Assembly (NCBI RefSeq): GCF_036884655.1
Contig: NC_088345.1
Location: 22,663,001-22,727,000 of the forward strand
Length of the DNA: 64,000 nt
Source: Musa acuminata AAA Group
Taxonomy: Eukaryota > Streptophyta > Magnoliopsida > Zingiberales > Musaceae
Reading direction: 5' to 3'
The notes under the pieces were generated by a model that saw nothing but the letters and a program-made list of their open reading frames with translations, was not told the origin of the DNA and searched no databases. Position numbers and translations under genes: made by a program. This document shows, piece after piece, positions 45,044 through 56,666 of this stretch (positions are counted from its first letter, which is position 1; each line of letters starts with the position of its first letter).

Positions 45044-45095
45044 ATTGGTATCAGAGCAAGGCTCACTCTTATATTTGGTTTAATACCCAAGAGAG

Positions 45096-46662
45096 ATGGC
45101 TTACTTCTGCATGCAAGAGGGTCACTCTATTACATGTCCGCCTATGTTTAATGGATCGGATTATACGTATGGAAGACACGTATGAGGATCTTCCTTATTT
45201 CCATGGATTTTGAGCTTTGGAATATTGTCGAAAATGGATTTCAAAAATCTTCTCTTCCGATGAGTGAATAGGATGAATCGGAGAAGGTTTTTGCTTTAAA
45301 CGCAAAGGCTATGAATGCCTTATTTTGTGCACTTGACAAAAATGAATTTAATCGTGTTTCAATTTACGATTTGGCTTTTGATATTTGGAGAACTCTTGAG
45401 GTCACTTATGAAGGCACTAGCCGAGTGAAAGAGTCCAAAATCAACATTCTTGTGTATTCTTACGAACTTTTCTGGATGAAACCAAGTGAGTCCATTGGAG
45501 ACATGTACACCTGTTTCACGAATGTCATCAATGGACTCAAAGCTCTTGATAAAGATTTTTCTAACTTTGAACTAGTAACTAAAATTTTAAAATCCCTTCC
45601 AAAGAGTTGGGATCCAAAAGTTATATAGTCATTCAAGAGGCCAAAGACCTTAAAACATTTCCTCTTGAAGAACTTATTGGGTCTCTAATGACCTACGAAA
45701 TGACATGTCATACTCATGAAGAGTTTGAGAACTCCCTTCCAAAGAATAGGAAGGATTTAACACTTAGAACATAAGAATAACACTTGAAAGGAACATCAAG
45801 TAATGAGGAAAGTGATGATGATATTGTACTTTTAACTAAAAAATTTAAATAAATTATAAGAAGGAACAAATTTAAAAATGACACCAAAAACAAACTTGAA
45901 CATGAAAAGGACCAAGTAATATGCTATGAATGCAAGAAGCCGAGGCACTTCAAAAATGAATGCCCCCAAGCCAAGAAGAAGCAACCGAAGAAGAAGAAAG
46001 CTTTAAAAGCGACTTGGGACAACTCAAGTGATTCCAAGAATGAAGAAGCTAGCAATAAAGATGAGGAAAACTTCGCGCTAATGGCTTTAGGAGGAGAGGT
46101 ATATGATTTAATTAATGAAGATTTATCTTTCGATGAACTTTCTATCGCTTTTTACGAATTATTTGATGAGTGTAGAATTACTAGTAAGAAGTTCAATCTA
46201 TTAACGAAAGAGCATGCCTTACTACAAAATAAGCTTGATAGTCTTCAAACCCCTCCATGCTCTAAGTGTAAATACTTAAAAGAAATAAAAAATAAGAATT
46301 TACTACTTAAGGAGACCTTAAACAAGTTTAAGGTTGGTAGCAAAGGCTTGGACAGGATCCTTACAAACAAGGGTCACGTCGCAAATAGAAGTGAAATTTG
46401 TTTTATGAAAGGATCTCACCAAAATCCTACCACCTTAATTAAAGGACCCACATTACATGTTTCACCTCATTTGAAATACAACTTTTGTTGTAAATCCGGA
46501 CATGTTGTTTATAAATATCTATTTAAGAAAATTAGTTCACACAAGTTGATATGGGTTCCTAAAGGAACTATAAATAATTCAATGATGAATGACAAAATTA
46601 GTATATCAATTTTTGAGGCACCCAAAATCAAATGGGTACCTAAAAACTATCATATTTTATAG
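45096..46662 (+). pseudogene. Gag of element D with zinc knuckle
   Basis: Starts at the ATG at 45096 in the usual place after the PBS. A one-base deletion near 45168 in the DYTYWKT region shifts the frame. Downstream blocks MNALFCALDKNEFNRVS and FDIWRTLEVTYEG are open from 45311 to 45628, where another frameshift lies. A CCHC knuckle CYECKKPRHFKNEC is intact at 45922-45963, followed by a lysine-rich run. The C-terminal Gag frame (46081-46662, 193 codons) has a coiled-coil-like heptad stretch, CSKCKYLKEIKNKNLLLKET, and the conserved KLIWVPKGT block. Several other stops lie between. The knuckle is what the gag-only elements lack. Confidence 0.85.
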
Positions 46663-46674
46663 ACAAACTCACAA

Positions 46675-46970
46675 ACTAGGAGCAAGAGATTGTATCTTGA
46701 TAGTGGATGCTCAAGGCATATGACTGGAGATCCATCTCATTTCTCTATGCTCACTAGCAAAGAAGAAGGGCATGTCACCTTCGGAGACAACAACAAAAGT
46801 AAAATCATTGGCAAGGGAACCATAGGTAACAAATCAAGTTTTTCAATTGATGATGTGTTGCTAGTTTATGGATTAAAATATAATCTCTTAAGCATTAGTC
46901 AATTATGCGATAAATATTACATCGTTAGATTTGAATCTAATATGTGCATTATTGAAAAACCAAACAATAA
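46675..46970 (+). pseudogene. Protease start of element D, truncated by insertion
   Basis: YLDSGCSRHMTGDPSHF carries the D-S-G active site, followed by FGDNNKSKIIGKGTIG and LLVYGLKYNLLSISQLC. The frame is open but is cut at 46970 (EKPNNN) by the LTR of element E; residues after that are LTR-derived. No integrase or RT of D is in the window. Confidence 0.85.
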
Positions 46971-48491
46971 TGTTAGGATTAAGAGCACTAAGAGGGGGGG
47001 GGTGAATTAGTGCAGTGGAAAACCTTCTACGATTAAAAAAAACTGCGTTCGTTCGATAAAAGTGATTTCGGTAAGAAAGCTTGATTCATAAATCACTTTA
47101 ACGTTTGATTAAGCGAGATGCGGCAAAGATATAAATGAAGTTTGCAGTTATGGTTCAAATCAGATAGTAGGCGCAAACTGAAATATGATATTCGTACGAA
47201 AAAACTGATTTACATCTAAATGCCGATTCGGAAAGTGCAAAGCTTGAAACCCGATCGTATATGCGCAGAAAGCAGTAAGCTTTTGAGGAGATTTGCAGTA
47301 AGGATAAAATACTCAAAGCAAATGTAAACCGAGATTTAGAGTGGTTCGATCAATCTTGACCTACTCCACTTTTGGCTTCCTCCACCGACGAGGTCACCGA
47401 CGTCAACTAGAGGCCTTCCTTCAATAGGCGAAGGCCAACCACCCTTTTACAGTTTCACTCCTTTTGACGGGCTTAGGAGACAACCCTTACAGAATTTTCT
47501 CTCCTCTCTTTAAAGATCAGAACTTGGAAGAAAAGAGGGAGAAGAACTTTTGGCTTTTACAACAATTTTGAGCTCTAAGAATCACAGAATAAGATCAAGA
47601 TTTCTATGTATTTTGAGTGCCCTTTCAGTGCTAAATGGGTGAGGTATTTATAGGCCCCAACCCAGTTTGAATTTGGAGCTCAAAACTGTCAATTCCTGGA
47701 ATTCCAGGATCTGGCGGTTGCACCGCCTAGCAGAGCTCGAAGATTGAGCCTATGGGCGGTGCCACCTCTGTCAGGGGCGGTTGCACCTCCTGCCAGACCT
47801 CGAAGACCGAGCTCAGGCGGTGCCATCGCCTGACTAAGGCGGTTGCACCGCTCAACCAGAGCTCGGAGACCGAGCTCAAGCGGTGCCACCTCTTGGCTGG
47901 GGCGGTTGCACCGCCCAGTCTCGCTCGGAGATTGAGCCTAAGCGGTGCCACCGCCTGGCTTGGGCGGTTCAATTGCTTGGCAGAAATCAGGGTCCGAATG
48001 GGTTGATCCATTCGGCCCAATTTGGGTTTTTCAGGGGCCCAATTGCCCCAAGATTAAGTTAATGGGATCACCTCCCATTTCCAACTTAATCATTGTGCTA
48101 ACTACGATATTCCCTAAGACATTTACTGTAACTTGCTCCGGTGCGTCAATCGCTTCTTCCGGCGAACTTTCGTCGATCATCCGATGAACCCTCGATGATG
48201 CTCCTGCGGACTTCCGGCAAACTCCTGGACTTGCGACGATCCACTTAGCGAGTTCCGACGAGTTTCTTTGGCAAGCTCATGGACTTCTCGGATTTGTTCC
48301 CGCAGAACCTTCAATGACTGTCCGAACTTCTGTCGAACTCTCGAACTCCCAACATGATCATTGTCTTGACTCCGGTGCAACTCCTGCTGCATATCTTACT
48401 TTCATCGTAGTTAATCCTGCACACTTATCTCAACATATAGATTAGATAACAAATGACAATTGACTTCATCATCAAAATTTGAGATTCAACA
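46971..48491 (-). repeat. Element E 3' LTR (1521 bp)
   Basis: Plus strand TGTTAGGATTAAGAGC to GAGATTCAACA. TATA complement at 47645-47652, GC-rich modules at about 47713-47980. AATAA precedes it at 46966-46970; the matching right copy is not visible. Confidence 0.88.
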
Positions 48492-48505
48492 ATCTCCCCC
48501 TTTTT
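48492..48505 (-). other. Polypurine tract of element E
   Basis: Plus strand ATCTCCCCCTTTTT, next to the LTR. A second such block (TTCTCCCCCTTTATCATC) is at about 49011-49037. Confidence 0.82.
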
Positions 48506-49739
48506 GATGATGATAATCAATTGATAATGGAGTTAACCTTAACTCCCCTATCTATATGCCATACTTGAGATAAGTCATTCTTGAATTCAAAACCTTTGAA
48601 TTCAAGAGACATATTGATAAGTTAAAATCATTTAAGCTTATCAATACTCCCATCATGATTCCCATCATGACGTTTCTCTTTGAAGATGATGTCAAGGCTT
48701 GACATTCATTTTTAAATTTTACATTACAAGTTCGAATGATAGTAATAGTAGCAATTTATCATATTGTAAGATATTAACATTAAACTGCGAAGTAAGATTT
48801 TGATATCATTACATGATGCACACATTTCAAATGTTTTAGTAAGTATTGCATTTCATCACATGGTAAGATATCAATACGTAAAATTATGATGCAAGTTTTT
48901 TGTTTGATATCTTGACACGATACAAACAAGGCATAATGCAAATTATAGCAACCATAGCATCTATTCATATATCTCTTGGTGATGCAAGCATGGCATTAAT
49001 ACTCATATATTTCTCCCCCTTTATCATCAACAAAAAGTGTGGTAATTGTGATACCAAGAGAATAATATAAGCAAATTTTGAGCATAAGTGTGATAATTGT
49101 TCATGCCTTTACTAGGTTCATGTTATTTTCCAATAGTGAGTGATAGGAAATCAATTATACAAGCATATAAAGGAAAGCATGATATGTAGATTGCTTTGAA
49201 TACTTCTTCTTTTTTATTTGTTATAATCTTTTTGCATGAAGGAGGAAGGCCATTTGTGATACTAGCTATCTGTGAGTTTACTTTGAGTGAAGTTAAAATC
49301 GATGAGAGATTAAATCATGCTTCATTTTTACAAGGATCAAGATATGTATGTGAAACAAATCTTTGTAAGTAAAAACACTATCATCCATATTTCAAGATGG
49401 AATTTATAAGCAGGAATCATTTCATCAAATCCATTTCAGAAAAATATTTTTCATATAATAAGTGTATGAGAAAATCCGATTGTTATGATACTAATTGTTA
49501 AGCGACACCGAAAATGAAATTAACACTTTCATGCATTCGGACAAGACTATGCTATAGATTTTCAAATACAATCATGAAGACAAAACATGCTTATTGTTAT
49601 GGAAATTTTTGTATTCAACACATAATTTTCAACATGTTATTTAGGCATGTAATGACAATCAAGTGATTTGATCATTCAATAAAGTTTGAAAAATAATTTT
49701 AACTAGTTTATGTATTCGGACACATCAACATTCCTAATT
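48506..49739 (-). other. AT-rich spacer of element E
   Basis: No credible gene. It is collinear with B's spacer and longer. The pre-PPT hairpin GGAGTTAACCTTAACTCC lies at 48529-48546. Confidence 0.7.
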
Positions 49740-49806
49740 CTCTTCTTATGAAATCAAATTATTCTTCACTTAGAGGTTTTGTAAAAATATCAGCTAGTTG
49801 ATGTTT
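49740..49806 (-). pseudogene. Remnant of RNase H C-terminus
   Basis: Matches 30709-30775 of element B almost base for base; on the minus strand it encodes [14 protein letters not shown] and a stop. Homology ends within TGTTTA near 49806, where B has ...GTATCAATGAAC and E has unrelated sequence. It marks the point where pol was replaced. Confidence 0.8.
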
Positions 49807-50086
49807 AATATTATGGCAATATAATAACATGACGCATCAACTGCATTGGTATATCATTTTCTCAAATCATATTTATCATGGAAACCAAGACACAAGGTTT
49901 TCAAGGTTGTTATAAAAATATTTAGTTTCAATGTAAAATCCGACAGTGAGTAACGAGATTAAACAATGAGTGATGTTTGTAACTCTGCTCACAAATAAAT
50001 ACATCAGGTAACCATATCAAAGATCAAGGCACAGGGCATTGTGATCATAATGAGTAACATAAAGAGTTTACAATACACATATAAGC
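49807..50086 (-). other. Sequence between foreign frame and RNase H remnant
   Basis: 280 bp, AT-rich, no gene or known element end recognised. Confidence 0.5.
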
Positions 50087-51222
50087 TCATTCAGGAGGTG
50101 GAAAAATTAAAATGCCTAAATAAAGAGTCAAATTATCGATGAATTTGCTGCAGCTCAGATAGGATTTGATCTTGTCGATGTTCAAGTCATTCTTGTCTTT
50201 GTTCAAATTGGTCCATCCGAATCCCAATATCTTCAACAGATGATGCAGGAGCTTGCTCAAATGAATGTGTTTCCTCAAAGGGACAGATCGGAGGAGATTG
50301 AGTACCTCTAAAGACTGGTGTTTCCGGTTCTGGTTCAGGTTGAGGGGGATCAGTTCTGGTTCAGGTTGAGGGGGATCGGTTCTTCTAGGCATTCTAACCT
50401 AGTTACCGTTTCTATAAACACATCTTAATCGGTGAAGTAGATTTTTATTTATTATGCTAAACCTATCTACTTTTATTACTTTTTTTTCCGGTGGTATTGG
50501 AATATCGTAGGCTTTCAGTATTCTAGTGATTATACCACCATATGGAAGCATCATGTCTTTCTTAGATAATTCTAACATGTTTTGCTGGATAAGATAACCA
50601 AGACAGATGTCATGTCCTTTCATGATCCAATACATAGTTCCTAATTCTATTTGACTTACTTCATCATGATGGTATTGTTTAGGGAGAATGATGCTAGTTA
50701 GGATATGATGAAGTACCTTAGTGTTTAGTGGCAGTAGATGTTCACAACTTTTAGGAACAAATGCTAAGTTGGGATTGGCGAAAATTGTTCTTAAGGCTTC
50801 AACATATGTTGTCCTAACAATTTCATCATCCCATGATCCTCTAAAGTAAAGTCCTCTATTTCTTATGGGAATGTCTATCATATCGCAAATGAATTTATCC
50901 GTAATGGAGATGTGTTGTCCTAAGAGATAGGTAGACATTCTTTCTTCTTTATCTACTTATATATTTTGTAAAACAATCTAACAAGTCTTGGATAGATGGG
51001 TTCACTATTTTGTAAAATAGGGAGTAGATCTAAGTTTGCAAACCATTAGATTGTCTCTAAGTCTCTTAGTTCATTTAAATCTACATGTTTTCCCTTATTG
51101 ACACTCCTAAGTTCGAAAGAGGAATACTTTTCAGCATGATATTTTGAATTGAAAAGGGTAAGATCAAAATCTTCCACTAATCTCCTCTTCCCTTTGTCCC
51201 TTGAGGATCTTCTAGACCCCAT
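50087..51222 (-). pseudogene. Foreign frame in element E, resembling 'putative plant transposon protein'
   Basis: Starts at the ATG at 51222 (MGSRRSSRDKGKRR, a basic start). It has TAA at 51046-51048, a frameshift near 50945, a long clean block of 179 codons (50938-50399), TAG at 50399-50401, then a further 101 codons in the same frame to 50087. The clean block has VRLFYKI shortly upstream, then GQHISITDKFICDMIDIPIRNRG, YFRGSWDDEI, LLPLNTKVLHHILTSIILP, YWIMKGHDICLGYLIQQNM and LPYGGIITRILKAYDI. From memory this layout resembles the 'putative plant transposon protein' family (Pfam Transposase_32). It is not a Copia Gag or Pol. The tail is Pro/Glu/Asn-rich. Function unknown; family call tentative. 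Confidence 0.55.
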
Positions 51223-51894
51223 AACTACTGCTATTTAAGAGGATAGTAATGAGCAAGAGTAAATGAATCAAAAATAGAATTTAAGGGGTTCTTAGAGAAT
51301 ACCTTAGTGAGATCTTCAATAGAAGGAGAGATTGTTGATCTTTTGCTTCAAAATGAGGAGTATTTGGGATGCTATGAGGGGTGAAATGGAGGTGGCGAAG
51401 CTTTGGAAGAGTAAAGAGGGGAAGGGAGTGAGTTGGGGTCGGTTCCACCGTCGGCCCTAGCTCGGGTTAAAAAGAGGCAGAATTACGGGCGATTGCACTG
51501 CTGGTTGGGGCGGTGCAACCGCTTGCAACACGTGACAGCCGGAGGTGCTACCTCCAGTTGTGGCGGTGCCACCACCTGCAGGCGGTGAGCACTTGTTCTG
51601 ACTACAGTGTGATCTGATTTGAATGTTTTTTACTTGAGAAGAATTTTCATTCAGAGCAATCAACTTTACTTACATAATTACGTAAGAATTTTTCATTGTA
51701 AGATAAGAAATTTTGCATGATCAAGATAGATCTTGTGACGTGCACACTCTAAATGTCGTGCACATGTTTGTGACAGATTGTTCAGGTTGGTAAGCCTTGC
51801 AAGTTCATGACAAACTCAGTAAGTTCATGATATAGTTGGATTCGAAAGTAATGAACAGATGAAATCAATGAGTTCGAAAATCTAGAGGATATGT
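51223..51894 (-). other. Upstream region of the foreign frame
   Basis: No gene. It includes a GC-rich module group at about 51488-51587 (GGCGGTGCAACCGC, GGAGGTGCTACCTCC, GGCGGTGCCACCACC), as in the LTRs, so an LTR or leader may have contributed here. Interrupted at 51895 by element F. Confidence 0.5.
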
Positions 51895-53163
51895 TGTTGA
51901 ATCTCGGATTTTGATGATAAAATCAATGATGGGTTAATTGATCTAATCCATATTATTGAGTTAAGTGTGCAGGATTAACTACGATAACCAGAAAACACAA
52001 AGCAAGAATACCGGAGTCAAGTTCGATGGACGTTTAAGAGTCCAAAGAATCGTCGGAGATGCTGCCGGAACCAACCGAGAAGAAATCGGGCACTTGTCAG
52101 AATTTTCAGAAGTTCGCCGAAGAGATCGTCGGAGGTTCACGGAGATCACCGAGAAGGCTCGGCTACTCGTTAAAGTCATCACAAGTTCGAGAGCTTGCTG
52201 GGAGTTCGTCGGAAGAAGTTCGTCGGAAAGCTCGTCGGAACAAGACTCGACGTTCGCAGTTGAAAACTTGCTTATGATGTTTTTTTTGTTATGTAGTTCA
52301 CTTGTAATTAGGATTAGGATTAAGAGATAATCCTATATCCTGGTTATGGGCCAACTCGGCCCAAAATTAGACTTGGTTTGGGCTAAATTTGAAGCCCAAC
52401 CAGTGAACCGAAGGGTCTGGCGGTGGCACCGCCCAACACCCGAGAGCTGGGCGGTGGCACCGCCAGCCCACTGTCAGTGTCTGACACTGACAGGTGGTGG
52501 CACCGCCAGCATTGGGAACCCAAAGAGAATTCAAATTTTGGAGCCCAAATTTGAATCCTCTTGAGGCTTATAAATACCCCTCAAATCTCAGCTGAGATTA
52601 CAACTTTTTGAGAAGCAATTGATTGAGAGAAAGGTCTTAGAAAAGTCTTTGCTAGTCTTGTTTTCAATTTGCTTGTGTTCACCTCCTTCTTTCTTGCTGA
52701 AAATATGTAAGAGAGTGAACCGCTTGTAAAAAGTTGTAAGAGGGGTATTTACCCTTCCCCTTCAAGGGATTTGCTAGTGGAAGGTGGGAGCCTCATCGAA
52801 GAGGAGCCTCGCAAGTGGATATAGGTCATTTGACCGAACCACTGTAAAATCGGCGTGATCTCTGGTTTGCATTTACTTATTGTCATTTATATTACTGCAA
52901 ACCATTTGCACTTTAATGCTCTACTTCTTTGTCTCCGTCTTACTTATCCCTTCAAGTTAAAATGCAATCAAAATAGTTTCAAACGAAAACGTTGCATTTA
53001 TCGTACGAAGTTTCCGAAAGTGTTTAAATCGTCAAAAGTTTATCGCACTTTACCGTTGCACTAATTCACCCCCCCCCCCCCCCCCCCCCCCCCCAAGTTT
53101 ATCGCACTTTACCGTTGCACTAATTCACCCCCCCCCCCTCTTAGTGTCGCTCCGAACCTAACA
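51895..53163 (+). repeat. Element F 5' LTR (1269 bp)
   Basis: TGTTGAATCTCGG to CGAACCTAACA. GC-rich modules at 52419-52507, including a 23-base near-perfect palindrome at 52471-52493 (11-bp arms around one T). TATAAATA at 52569-52576. Confidence 0.88.
53037..53128 (+). repeat. Tandem duplication around a long C run in F's LTR
   Basis: AGTTTATCGCACTTTACCGTTGCACTAATTCACC occurs twice in a row (from about 53037 and 53095), the first followed by a C run of about 25 bases and the second by about 9. Other LTRs have this segment once. Confidence 0.85.
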
Positions 53164-53165
53164 AT

Positions 53166-53177
53166 TGGTATCAGAGC
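53166..53177 (+). other. Primer-binding site of element F
   Basis: TGGTATCAGAGC two bases after the LTR end. Confidence 0.9.
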
Positions 53178-53215
53178 GAGGCTCACTCTCATATTTGGTT
53201 TGATACCCAAGAGAG

Positions 53216-54798
53216 ATGGCTTACTCTGGCATACATGAGGGTCATTCTATCACACGTCCACCCTTGTTTAATGGGTCGGATTATACTTATTGGAAGACTC
53301 GTATGAGGATCTTCCTCATTTCCATGGATTTCGAGCTTTGGACTATTGTTGAAAACGGATTTCAAAAATCTTCTCTTCCGATGAGCGAATGGAATGAATC
53401 GGAGAAGAAGATTTTTGCTTTAAACGCAAAGGCTATGAATGTCTTATTTTGTGCACTAGACAAAAATGAATTTAATCGTGTTTCAATTTGTGTTTCGGCT
53501 TTTGATATTTGGAGAACTCTTGAGGTCACTCATGAAGGCACTAGCCGAGTGAAAGAGTCCAAAATCAACATCCTTATAGACTCTTACGAACTTTTTCGAA
53601 TGAAACCAAGTGAGTCCATCGGAGACATGTACACCCGGTTCACGGATGTCATCAATGGACTCAAAGCTCTTGGTAAAGATTTTACTAACTTTGAACTAGT
53701 AACTAAATTCTTAAGATCCCTTCCTAAAAGTTGGGATCCAAAAGTTACGACAATTCAAGAGGCCAAAGACCTTAAAACATTCCCTCTTGAAGAACTTATT
53801 GGGTCTCTAATGACCTACGAAATGACATGTCAAGCTCATGACGAGCTCTAGAACCCCCTTCCAAAGAACAGGAAGGATATGACACTCACATCACAAGAAG
53901 ACCACTTGAAAGGAACATCAAGTGATGAGGACAGTGACAATGACATTGCACTTTTGACTCAAAAATTTAAAAAATATTTAAGAAAGAATAAATTTAAAAA
54001 TAATATAAAAAATAAATTCGAACACAAGAAGGACCAAGTGATTTGCTATGAGTACAAAAAATCGGGACACTACAAGAACGATTGTCCTCAAGCCAAAAAA
54101 GAGAACATCAAAGAAGAAGGCGCTCAAGGCAATGTGGAATGATTCAAGCACGTCCGAAGAAGAGGAGTCGAACACCGAGCAAGTTGCTCATTACGCCCTA
54201 ATGGCCATCGGAGAAGAGGTAACGGATTTAATTGATGTAGATTTACCTTATCATGAATTATTAAATGTTTTCCATGAGTTATTTGATGAATGTAAGATAA
54301 TTAGTAGAAAATACAAATTGCTAAAAAAGGAGCATGATAGTCTCACTTGTGATATCAATAAATTAAAAACTGAATATCATGATAGTTTAGCTCCATGTAT
54401 AAAATGTCATGATCTAGAATCTCTCCAAAAGGAGAACTTGCTACTTAAGGACACCTTGAAGAAATTCGAGGTTGGTAGTAAATCTTTGAACATGATCCTT
54501 ACAAATAAGGGTCACGTTCCTAAAAGAAGTGGAATCGGATTTGTGAGAAGTCCTCACCAAAATCCAACCACCTTTATTAAAGGCCCCATCTTACATGTTC
54601 GGCACCAAAGCAATTGCAACTTTTATTGCAAATATGGACAAAACTTATAAATGTCCATTCAAGAAAATTAGTCCGAACAAACTAATTTGGGTTCCTAAAG
54701 GAACCATGATCAATTCTATGCAATATAATGAACAAGTTAAATCAGTTTTTAAGGCACCCAAAAGAAAATGGGTACCTAAAAATAATCTCTTCTTGTAG
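53216..54798 (+). pseudogene. Gag of element F
   Basis: From the ATG at 53216 the Gag domain is open for 211 codons (DYTYWKTRMRIF, NAKAMNVLFCALDKNEFNRVS, FDIWRTLEVTHEG, IGDMYTRFTDVINGL). An in-frame TAG at 53849-53851 follows; the frame then continues through an acidic block to the zinc knuckle, which reads CYEYKKSGHYKNDC with the second Cys changed to Tyr. Frameshifts near 54100 and 54640 move the C-terminal part into other frames (54048-54650 and 54595-54798), which hold the coiled-coil-like stretch, PCIKCHDLESLQKENLLL and KLIWVPKGT. This long Gag is the closest match in the window to the Gag of the pol-less elements. Confidence 0.88.
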
Positions 54799-55400
54799 AA
54801 ACATACACCATCACAAGTTAGGAGCAAGAGATGGTATCTAGATAGTGGATGCTCAAGACATATGACTGGAGATCCATCTTATTTCTCTATGCTCACCAGT
54901 AAAGAAGAAGGGTTCGTCACCTTCGGAGACAACAACCAAGGCAAAATCATTGGCAAGGGAACCATAGGTAACAAATTAAAATTTTCTATTGATGATGTCT
55001 TACTAGTTGATGGATTGAAACATAATCTCTTGAGTGTTAGTCAATTATGCGATAAAGGTTATATCGTTAGATTTGAATCAAATATGTGTATTATTGAAAA
55101 ACCAAACCATAACAGAACTATGATTGGATTAAAACAAAATAATATCTACACCATCAACCTTGATGAACTAAGTAATGAAATGTGTTTCTCCGCTTTAAAT
55201 GATGATACTTGGCTTTGGCATAGGAGACTAGGCCATGCAAGCATGAAACTAATATCTAAAATCTCATCTAGAGAATTAGTGCGAGGAATTCCAAATATAA
55301 AGTTTATTAAGGACAAAGTATGCGATGCATGTCAACTAAGTAAATAAATAAAAACTAGTTTCAAACCAAAAACTCAAATTAGCACAACTAGACCATTCAA
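54799..55400 (+). pseudogene. Protease and N-terminal integrase of element F
   Basis: RWYLDSGCSRHMTGDPS gives the D-S-G protease site at about 54832-54880, followed by FGDNNQGKIIGKGTIG and DVLLVDGLKHNLLSVSQLC. The pre-integrase zinc pattern LWHRRLGHASMKL...CDACQLSK is complete. A stop at 55345-55347 replaces the Gln after QLSK, and a frameshift follows near 55400 before the integrase core. Confidence 0.86.
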
Positions 55401-56666
55401 TTGATTCATTTAGACTTATTTGGACTAATTGACACTACAAGTCTAGGAGGAAGCAAATATGTGTTTGTAATTGTGGATGACTATACTAGATACACTTCGA
55501 CCTATTTCTTAGCTCACAAAAGTGATTGCTTCAAGTGTTTCTCTAAATTTTGTAAACTCACTCAAAACGAAAAAGGTTTCATGATTTCATCAATTCAGAG
55601 TGATCACGGTGGCGAATTTCAAAACCATGACTTTCAAAATTTTTATGAAGTTAATGGATACAATCACAACTTCTCCACTCCGAGGAATCCCCAACAAAAT
55701 GGAGTAGTTGAAAGAAAAAATAGAAACCTACAAGAAATGACAAGAACGATGTTAAATGAACATAGTCTACCCAAGTATTTTTGGGCCAAAGCCGTAAATA
55801 CGGCTTGTTACATCATAAATATGCTCCCAATAAGACCATCCCTATCAAAAACTCTCTATGAATTATGGAATAACAAAAAACCAAATATTTCCTATTTTAA
55901 AGTTTTCGGTTGTAAATGCTTTATTTTGAATGAAAGTGATGCCTTAAGAAAATTTGATGCTAAATACGATGAAGGCATCTTTCTTGGTTACTATTCCGTT
56001 TCTAAGGCTTTTCGGGTTTTTAACAAAAGAACCTTAGTAATAGAAGAGTCTATTCATGTAGTTTTTAATGAAATTTCTAATTTAAAGAAAAATGATTTTG
56101 ATGATGATCTTGGTTTTGATAATTTGAATTTAAATGAACCCCCTCCTCAAAATAGCAACTTGGATGCACCTTCTTCCGAAATTTCCTTACCCAAGGAATG
56201 GAAGTATATAGATGCTCATCCAAAGGAGCTACTAATAGGAGATACATCAAAAGGGGTTCAAACTCATTTCTCTTTCAAGAATTTTTATGCTAACGCCGCC
56301 TTCCTTTCTCAAATCGAACCTAAATGCAATGACGAGGCCATAAAAGATGATTTTTTGGTCATTGCAATGCAAGAAGAATTGAATCAATTTGAGAGGAATA
56401 AGATATGGAAGCTTGTTCCTAGACCTAGTGACCATTTAGTCATTGGTACTAAATGGGTCTTTAGAAACAAGCAAGACGAAAATGGTATCGTGGTTAGAAA
56501 CAAGGCTAGATTAGTGGCCAAAGGTTTCAACCAAGAAGAAGGTATCGATTACGAAGAAACCTTGGCTCCCGTGGCTCGATTAGAAGCCATAAGGATGCTC
56601 CTTGCCTATGCTATAGTAGTAATAATTTTAAACTATTTCAAATGGATGTCAAAAGTGCCTTCTTGA
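55401..56666 (+). pseudogene. Integrase core and RT N-terminus of element F
   Basis: Open for 421 codons. Integrase: IHLDLFGLI (first Asp), [11 protein letters not shown] (second Asp), [23 protein letters not shown] (with Glu), then [23 protein letters not shown] and [13 protein letters not shown] in the C-terminal domain. A variable acidic linker leads to [53 protein letters not shown]. The frame ends after [12 protein letters not shown], where a frameshift near 56605 separates it from the rest of RT. Unlike B, the integrase core is unbroken from its first Asp to RT. Confidence 0.88.

Larger units (their letters stand above)
43741..46970 (+). mobile_element. SIRE-like Copia element D, 5' half
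   Basis: 5' LTR, PBS, gag and the start of protease, then interruption at 46971 by element E. The remainder of pol and its 3' LTR are not seen further right, where the elements end at a junction near 57292. Closely related to F in Gag and protease. Confidence 0.85.
46971..51894 (-). mobile_element. Element E: SIRE-like ends with a foreign frame in place of gag-pol
   Basis: Read on the minus strand: unknown 5' end (cut by F at 51895), a 0.67-kb stretch with GC-rich modules, a broken reading frame (51222 to 50087) unlike any Copia protein, and a 67-bp remnant of the RNase H end (49806-49740). An AT spacer, hairpin, PPT and 3' LTR follow. The 3' third is collinear with element B, with homology stopping abruptly near 49806. 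It looks like a non-autonomous derivative that has acquired another coding segment, or an element into which another transposon inserted. Confidence 0.7.
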
